This document shows, in pieces, positions 5,913-9,561 of a stretch of 9,561 bases of DNA. The stretch is from Clostridiales bacterium. GTDB taxonomy: Bacteria > Bacillota > Clostridia > Christensenellales > Aristaeellaceae. The notes beneath the pieces are model-generated. The model worked only from the letters and a program-made list of their open reading frames with translations, was not told where the DNA came from and made no database searches. Each line of letters begins with the position of its first letter. Position 1 is the first letter of the stretch. A program made the translations under genes and the position numbers. The stretch spans positions 1 to 9,561 of the forward strand of contig SFHU01000110.1 of NCBI GenBank assembly GCA_004555535.1, given 5' to 3'.

Positions 5913-6887
5913 ATGAAGAAAATCGGGTTGGTCGGCACATACTTTCCCGGCGCCTACGACGCGCTGCACGAGCATGTGCCGCAGGGGTTTGAGCTGGTGG
6001 ACGCGCTCTCACCGGACGCCTACGGGAACCTTCAGGACTGTGAATACCTGATCTCCCGGCTGGATATCGACCCCGATATCATCCATCACACGCCGCGCGT
6101 GCGTTTCTGGCAGCGCTGGGGCGCGGGCTTTGACCACGTCGACCTCAGGGCCTGGGGTGAGCGGGGCATCCCGATTGCGACCTGCCCGGGCGTCAACTCG
6201 GGCATCGTGGCGGAGCTGGCCGTGATGCTCATGCTGGCGGGCTACCGCAATCTGCTGCTAATCAACCGCGACCTGCGCGCGGGGCACTGGCCGAGAACGG
6301 AATATTTCGGCCGCTCGTTCATGATTCGCGGGAAGACCGTGGGCATCCTCGGGCTGGGGCATATCGGCAAGAAGGTGGCCGCGCTCGTGACGGCCTTCGG
6401 CGCCAACGTCATGTACTACGACATCGTCCGCCAGACGGAGCAGGAGGAGCGCTTCGGCTACCGGTTTGTGGACATGCAGACCCTACTGCGGGAGAGCGAC
6501 ATCCTCTCCATCCACTGCCCGCTCGACGAGAGCACGCGGGGCATGATCGGGGAGCGGGAGCTGGCCATGATGAAGCCGACGGCCATGCTGATCAACACCG
6601 CGCGCGGCCCAATTGTGCAGGAGCAGGCGCTGATTCGCGCGCTGCAGACGGGCGTCATCGCCACGGCGGGGCTGGATACCTACGAAAAGGAGCCGCTGCC
6701 GCCGGATCATCCGCTGCTGACGCTTGACAACGTGGTCGCCAGCGCGCACGCGGGCGGCAATACGAAGGACAACGACATCAACATGGTCAACTATATCTAT
6801 GGCAACATCGTCGCCTTTGACCGGGGAGAGCCGCTTCAAAGTGAGCAGGATATCGTCAACGCGGCCTACCTGAAGAGGGAAAGATAA
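5913..6887 (+). CDS. D-isomer-specific 2-hydroxyacid dehydrogenase (NAD-dependent)
   Basis: This 324-residue cytoplasmic oxidoreductase interconverts a 2-hydroxy acid and its 2-oxo acid. The substrate-binding part includes RWGAGFDHVD (68-77) and PGVNSGIVAE (92-101). The Rossmann motif GLGHIG is at 147-152, and Asp170 at the end of the next strand favours NAD over NADP. The catalytic set is Arg231 (NTARGP), Glu260 (EKEPLPPDHP) and His279 (SAHAGG). The residue before the histidine is Ala rather than the Pro common in this family. ATG 5913 follows AGGAG (5902-5906) by 6 bases; the longer in-frame start at 5799 would pass through the leader hairpins and is rejected. The gene lies 228 bases after the TAXI receptor in the same direction, suggesting a shared pathway. 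Glyoxylate/hydroxypyruvate reductase, phosphoglycerate dehydrogenase-like and D-lactate dehydrogenase-like roles cannot be told apart. Confidence 0.9.
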   Translation: MKKIGLVGTYFPGAYDALHEHVPQGFELVDALSPDAYGNLQDCEYLISRLDIDPDIIHHTPRVRFWQRWGAGFDHVDLRAWGERGIPIATCPGVNSGIVAELAVMLMLAGYRNLLLINRDLRAGHWPRTEYFGRSFMIRGKTVGILGLGHIGKKVAALVTAFGANVMYYDIVRQTEQEERFGYRFVDMQTLLRESDILSIHCPLDESTRGMIGERELAMMKPTAMLINTARGPIVQEQALIRALQTGVIATAGLDTYEKEPLPPDHPLLTLDNVVASAHAGGNTKDNDINMVNYIYGNIVAFDRGEPLQSEQDIVNAAYLKRER

Positions 6888-6913
6888 AGCGATCTGAGCA
6901 GATGAGCACAGGC

Positions 6914-6972
6914 CGCCCAAAACGAACAAAAGCCCGGAAGCAACCGCGCGCTGCGGCGGATGCTCCCGGGCT
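6914..6972 (-). terminator. terminator of the ThrE-type operon (possibly bidirectional)
   Basis: The arms AGCCCGG (6931-6937) and CCGGGCT (6966-6972) extend inward with AGCA (6939-6942) and TGCT (6961-6964) past one mismatch, and CCGC/GCGG pair in the loop. On the minus strand the hairpin is followed by TTTTGTTCGTTTT (down to about 6918), a good rho-independent tail. It lies 7 bases beyond the stop of the minus-strand gene and 43 bases after the end of the plus-strand dehydrogenase, so it may serve both. Confidence 0.75.
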
Positions 6973-6978
6973 CCTGTA

Positions 6979-7443
6979 TTATGCCTGTGAATCGCGGACA
7001 AAGGCCCGCCTGAGCATCCTGCCCAGCGCGAGCGGCGCCGGTTGCGGCACGGCCATGCCGATGATGATGCCCAGCGCGATCGCGCCGGCGAGCAGGACGG
7101 TCTCCTTGCTCTTGCGCTGAAAGAGTGCGATGTCGGAGGTCATCAGCGCGTAGGCGGTGTAGTAGATGCCCGCGCCGGGGACGATGGGGAAGATGCCTGT
7201 GACGATGAAGACCGTATTGGGCATGCGCAGGGCGACGGAGAGCACGCGCGCCAGCAGCGTCAGCGCGACGACCGCGGCGACGGAGGAGGCGAACATGCCC
7301 CAGCCCATCGAATCAAAGAGCAGATACATTGCCCAGCTGAAGCCGCCGCACAGCGCGCAGGCCGCATAGCTGCGCCGGGGCGCGTGAAACAGGATGGCGA
7401 AGGCCAGCACGCCGACCGTCGCCGCGATCACCTGTCCGATCAT
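6979..7443 (-). CDS. threonine/serine exporter family protein, C-terminal-type subunit (ThrE_2/YjjB-like)
   Basis: This 154-residue membrane protein corresponds to the second half of ThrE-type exporters. Hydrophobic segments lie at about 3-20, 26-44, 50-70, 76-98 and 115-132. The signature PNTVFIVTGIFPIVPGAGIYY (75-95, Pro-Gly at 89-90) is typical, followed by a basic tail. It starts at ATG 7443, whose bases overlap the TGA of the preceding gene as ATGA, with GGGAGGGGG about 7 bases upstream; the two must be translated together. In Corynebacterium ThrE both halves are one protein exporting threonine and serine. In YjjP/YjjB of enterics they are separate and linked to succinate export. The substrate here is therefore uncertain. 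Confidence 0.88.
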   Translation of the reverse strand: MIGQVIAATVGVLAFAILFHAPRRSYAACALCGGFSWAMYLLFDSMGWGMFASSVAAVVALTLLARVLSVALRMPNTVFIVTGIFPIVPGAGIYYTAYALMTSDIALFQRKSKETVLLAGAIALGIIIGMAVPQPAPLALGRMLRRAFVRDSQA

Positions 7444-8285
7444 TTGAAGCCCCCTCCCATCCAGCGCAGGGCGAGGATGCCGCCGCACACGCCCAGCGCG
7501 ATGCAGACCGCCGTCAGGATGGCCGCGATCATGTGGATGACGCCGGAGAGGTAGTCGCCGTTGAAGAACTCCCGGATGGAGGTTGTGAAGCTGACGCCCG
7601 GGACGAGCGGGATGATGCTGCCGATGACGACCCGGTTGAAGTCGAGCAGGGGTACGAGCGCTGCCGACGCGCCGCTGAGCAGCGTCACCAGCGCGCTGCC
7701 CAGGATGAACGGCATGAAGCCCCGGCTGCGCCGCTGCATGGCAAAGAGCGCCACCTGCAGCGCCAGCCCGCACAGAAACGCCGCCGCGCCGTCCGCCAGC
7801 GAGCCGCCGAACAGGCAGCAGAAGCCCGCCGCGCCCAGGCCGCAGGCGAACACGTGAGTCAGCGGCTGCTCGGGAGTCAGGCTTTGTGCGGCGCAGAGCG
7901 CCGCCTCGGCCTCGTCAAGGCCCATCTTTCCCTCGCAGACGCTGCGGGAGACCTGATTCACCCGGTCAATCCGGCTCAGGTTGACGCTGCCCAGCGGCAC
8001 ATGGCGCACCAGGCTGAGCGCCTCCTCGCCGCCCTCGTTGACCGTGGCAAAGATGCCGTTGGAGATCACATAGACGTTGCTGCTGGTCACGCCAAAGGCG
8101 CAAAGCAGATGCGTCATCGTCTCCTGAACGCGGAAAATCTCGGCGCCACTCTGCAGCAGCAGCGCGCCCGCGTGCCCGGCCAGCGCCAGCACGCGCCGGG
8201 GCTCCTCATAGGTCTGTACGACAGGATGCGACCTCGGCTCATCGTCGTGATGCCAAAGCGGGCGCACATTCCACCTCTTCTCCAT
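7440..8285 (-). CDS. threonine/serine exporter family protein, N-terminal-type subunit (ThrE/YjjP-like, DUF1212)
   Basis: This 281-residue protein is the N-terminal partner of the split ThrE-type exporter. A soluble N-terminal domain carries the signature HAGALLLQSGAEIFRVQET (38-56), followed by a TVNEGG segment near 81-86. Hydrophobic segments begin at about 145, and the second signature LVPGVSFTTSIREFFNGDY is at 227-245, before a last membrane stretch (249-274). ATG 8285 is preceded by GGAGG about 8 bases upstream. The stop overlaps the start of the C-terminal subunit. Upstream are a sigma-A promoter (8339-8367), a UTR hairpin and an inverted repeat, so the pair forms its own transcription unit. 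Export of threonine, serine or a dicarboxylate is inferred from relatives. Confidence 0.9.
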   Translation of the reverse strand: MEKRWNVRPLWHHDDEPRSHPVVQTYEEPRRVLALAGHAGALLLQSGAEIFRVQETMTHLLCAFGVTSSNVYVISNGIFATVNEGGEEALSLVRHVPLGSVNLSRIDRVNQVSRSVCEGKMGLDEAEAALCAAQSLTPEQPLTHVFACGLGAAGFCCLFGGSLADGAAAFLCGLALQVALFAMQRRSRGFMPFILGSALVTLLSGASAALVPLLDFNRVVIGSIIPLVPGVSFTTSIREFFNGDYLSGVIHMIAAILTAVCIALGVCGGILALRWMGGGFK

Positions 8286-8305
8286 TTGTTTTTCCTCCGC
8301 GCTTT

Positions 8306-8320
8306 CCCGCCCGGGGCGGG
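8306..8320 (-). promoter_or_regulatory. GC-rich hairpin in the 5' UTR of the exporter operon
   Basis: CCCGCC (8306-8311) and GGCGGG (8315-8320) make a 6-bp all-GC stem with a 3-base loop, between the predicted transcription start (about 8332) and the GGAGG of the first gene. It could slow or control ribosome loading, but it does not cover the ribosome binding site directly. Confidence 0.5.
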
Positions 8321-8338
8321 AGCTTCCATTTCAGCGCT

Positions 8339-8367
8339 ATTATACAACACGGCCCTGCGGCTGTCCA
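8339..8367 (-). promoter_or_regulatory. sigma-A promoter of the ThrE-type operon
   Basis: On the minus strand TGGACA (8367-8362) is followed after exactly 17 bases by a perfect TATAAT (8344-8339). The -35 matches TTGACA at 5 of 6 positions. Transcription would start near 8332, about 47 bases before ATG 8285. Confidence 0.8.
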
Positions 8368-8376
8368 TACCCATCA

Positions 8377-8406
8377 GGGCGAACGCGAGAGGTATCCAGT
8401 TCGCCC
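8377..8406. promoter_or_regulatory. 8-bp inverted repeat upstream of the ThrE promoter (possible operator)
   Basis: GGGCGAAC (8377-8384) and GTTCGCCC (8399-8406) are perfect reverse complements separated by 14 bases. The inner arm lies 9 bases upstream of the -35 box of the exporter promoter, a usual place for an activator, or for a repressor acting from upstream. No regulator gene is next to it in the window. Confidence 0.45.
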
Positions 8407-8569
8407 AATATGGAAGAATGATGGACGATGAATCAGAGGAGCTTTTGCAGCAAAGCGGCGTGATGCCGGTTGCAGGTCCTCCGAAATACGGTCAATCCCG
8501 TTGCTTTGCGACCGGGGCTGGAGCTGTGCGGACGGATTTGCAGAGCTAATAGCATGATCCTTCTTCCTA

Positions 8570-8611
8570 AGGACAAATACAGCCTGCGCACCTGGAGGTG
8601 GCAGGCTGTAT
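8570..8611 (-). terminator. rho-independent-type terminator of the peptidase gene
   Basis: ATACAGCCTGC (8577-8587) and GCAGGCTGTAT (8601-8611) are perfect 11-bp arms. They continue with CACC (8589-8592) and GGTG (8597-8600) past one bulged G, closing on a TGGA loop. On the minus strand the stem starts 4 bases after the TAA of the peptidase gene and is followed by TTGTCCTT, a modest T-rich tail. Confidence 0.7.
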
Positions 8612-8615
8612 GGCG

Positions 8616-9386
8616 TTATTCTGCTTTGGGCGTCGCCACGAGGAAGCAGCAGTCGTTCAGCTCGCCGCTCTCCTCAGAGAAGAAATCGTAGAAGGTGAAG
8701 TTGTACAGGAAGCGCTCGGCGCCGTAAACGCCGTAGCCATCCTGATTGTGATCGGTGGTGTCGTAGGCATCAGCGACGATGATGACATCATCCTGCGTGA
8801 TTTCGGTACCCATGGTGTCATAGCCGATGATGACCTGCCAGTGCCCGCCCCAGTCGTTCCAGCCGATCATGATGGGATTGCCCGCCGCGAGCGTCTGCTG
8901 AATGTACTCAAAGGTGAAGATGTCGTGCACATCCTCCCCGGCATCGATGGCGGAGTAGCACTCAAAGCTGCCCACGCCGTCAAACATGGCGACCATCTGG
9001 CTCAGGCTGGTCGCACCGGGCTTGAGGCCCTGCGGGCGCAGCGCCGCGAGGCTTTCCTCCGTATAGTCGCCGCGCAAGCCGTACCACTCCAGCACCATCA
9101 GCGCGCTGGCCACGCCGCAGCTCCACTCGCTTGACTGCTGAATAGTCTTGAAATTGTGAAGGATGGTCAGCGTGTCCGTTGACGCCATGTTGTAGAAGTC
9201 CAGCGTGTTGAAGTAGGGGCTGTCTGCGTGATCACCCAGGCGCTCGACGCTGTCCGCGCCGTCGTCCGCGCTCAGGTCAATGCCATCGTCGAACTTCATC
9301 TCGTCGGTGTAGTTCCCGGCCGCGAGGGCGGAAACGGAGGCGAGCAGCATCACGGCTGCAAGGAACAGGGAAACCAGCTTCTTCAT
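8616..9386 (-). CDS. secreted C39-like (papain-fold) cysteine peptidase
   Basis: This 256-residue protein has a signal peptide at residues 1-23 (MKKL, a hydrophobic core, SALAA). An acidic stretch of about 25-60 is rich in Asp and may be a propeptide. The catalytic domain shows Gln84 and Cys90 (QSSEWSCGVAS), the His182 motif GGHWQVIIGYD (180-190) and an Asp at 206 (VADAYD), as in Peptidase_C39_2 proteins. It lacks the ABC-transporter fusion of bacteriocin-processing C39 enzymes. ATG 9386 is chosen because the signal peptide begins there; an in-frame TTG at 9398 sits immediately after AAAGG and is too close to be used. The natural substrate is unknown, and cell-wall-associated or extracellular proteolysis is inferred. 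It is a single-gene unit with its own terminator. Confidence 0.82.
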   Translation of the reverse strand: MKKLVSLFLAAVMLLASVSALAAGNYTDEMKFDDGIDLSADDGADSVERLGDHADSPYFNTLDFYNMASTDTLTILHNFKTIQQSSEWSCGVASALMVLEWYGLRGDYTEESLAALRPQGLKPGATSLSQMVAMFDGVGSFECYSAIDAGEDVHDIFTFEYIQQTLAAGNPIMIGWNDWGGHWQVIIGYDTMGTEITQDDVIIVADAYDTTDHNQDGYGVYGAERFLYNFTFYDFFSEESGELNDCCFLVATPKAE

Positions 9387-9423
9387 CAGAAACCACAACC
9401 TTTCTGTCGCAGGCTGTCAGGGT

Positions 9424-9458
9424 AAAGAAAAAAAGTGATGTGCAAAAGCAACCATCAC
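9424..9458 (-). terminator. rho-independent terminator or attenuator before the peptidase gene
   Basis: GTGATG (9435-9440) pairs with CATCAC (9453-9458), and TGC (9441-9443) pairs with GCA (9448-9450) around an AAAA loop with a two-base bulge. On the minus strand it is followed directly by TTTTTTTCTTT (9434-9424), a strong T-run. It may end a gene beyond the right edge. The 37 bases left before the peptidase ATG at 9386 hardly have room for a full promoter, so it may instead be an attenuator inside the peptidase leader. Confidence 0.75.
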
Positions 9459-9561
9459 CCGATCTCTCTGCAAAGGCATATCGATCGAGACAAGGATAGG
9501 TTTTCAGAGTCTATACAGTAAAGACTTACTTTTACTACTCTTATTGACCATTTCACAAGTT
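9459..9561. other. AT-rich intergenic segment at the right edge
   Basis: The base composition falls sharply here compared with the genes to the left. It contains an inverted repeat AGTAAA (9517-9522) / TTTACT (9531-9536) and the repeated triplet pattern around 9525-9540, but no convincing promoter boxes and no open frame of note. It is the likely place for the upstream control region of the peptidase or of a gene outside the window. Confidence 0.4.

Larger units (their letters stand above)
8286..8615. other. intergenic region between the exporter operon and the peptidase gene
   Basis: Reading from left to right it contains the UTR hairpin, promoter and inverted repeat of the exporter operon, then about 170 bases without clear signals (8407-8576), then the peptidase terminator. 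The middle part contains a plus-strand frame from ATG 8420 to TAA 8547-8549 (about 43 residues, starting MMDDESEELLQQSG). It has only a weak GGAAG close to the start codon and no known resemblance, so it is not called as a gene. Confidence 0.6.

Noticed and set aside
7440..7443. Possible frameshift splitting a single ThrE gene
   Set aside because: The ATGA overlap with a good ribosome binding site, and intact signatures in both parts, match the known two-protein form of this exporter family.
7533..8549. Long plus-strand open frame opposite the ThrE-type N-terminal subunit
   Set aside because: The composition is typical of an antisense shadow; the minus-strand gene has family signatures, a ribosome binding site and a promoter.
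9517..9536. Short repeats in the AT-rich right end considered as a CRISPR or iteron array
   Set aside because: The repeats are only 6-7 bases, few and irregularly spaced; a small inverted repeat in a promoter-like region is the simpler reading.

Overview
The window looks like a chromosomal piece of a GC-rich, endospore-forming member of the Firmicutes, probably class Clostridia. The reasons are a complete spoVAC-spoVAD-spoVAE cluster (found only in spore formers), strong GGAGG-type ribosome binding sites, sigma-A-like promoters with Firmicutes spacing, and coding DNA with G/C-rich third codon positions. The order or family cannot be fixed from this sequence. No tRNA, rRNA, CRISPR array, insertion sequence or phage gene was seen.

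Layout. (1) Bases 1-225 (minus): the N-terminal part of a small NTF2/SnoaL-like protein running off the left edge. (2) Bases 226-541: a lower-GC divergent region with a possible minus-strand promoter and, at its right end, a possible sigma-F/G promoter facing right. (3) Bases 542-2549 (plus): a sporulation operon made of an unrecognised 45-residue small ORF overlapping spoVAC, then spoVAC, spoVAD and spoVAE. (4) Bases 2595-5684 (plus): a sigma-A promoter, a fused TRAP permease, an intergenic hairpin, and a TAXI-type periplasmic-binding-style receptor with a signal peptide. (5) Bases 5685-5912: a leader with three hairpins, followed by an NAD-dependent D-2-hydroxyacid dehydrogenase (5913-6887). 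(6) Bases 6931-6972: a terminator hairpin between convergent genes. (7) Bases 6979-8285 (minus): a two-gene threonine/serine exporter-type pair (ThrE N- and C-terminal halves as separate proteins, with an ATGA overlap), with a good sigma-A promoter, an upstream 8-bp inverted repeat and a GC hairpin in the 5' UTR. (8) Bases 8616-9386 (minus): a secreted C39-like papain-fold cysteine peptidase with a long terminator hairpin behind it. A rho-independent terminator/attenuator lies just in front of it (9424-9458).

How the genes fit together. The SpoVA proteins form the inner-membrane machinery of the developing and dormant spore that moves dipicolinic acid. The TRAP permease and TAXI receptor form one uptake system. 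The adjacent 2-hydroxyacid dehydrogenase suggests, but does not prove, that the substrate is a 2-hydroxy or 2-oxo acid. The ThrE-like pair is probably an amino-acid or small organic acid exporter. The peptidase is a separate transcription unit of unknown target. The most novel-looking items are the small ORF coupled to spoVAC, the structured leader before the dehydrogenase, the palindrome-plus-hairpin control region of the exporter pair, and the attenuator-like hairpin before the peptidase. No clearly new multi-gene system is evident.
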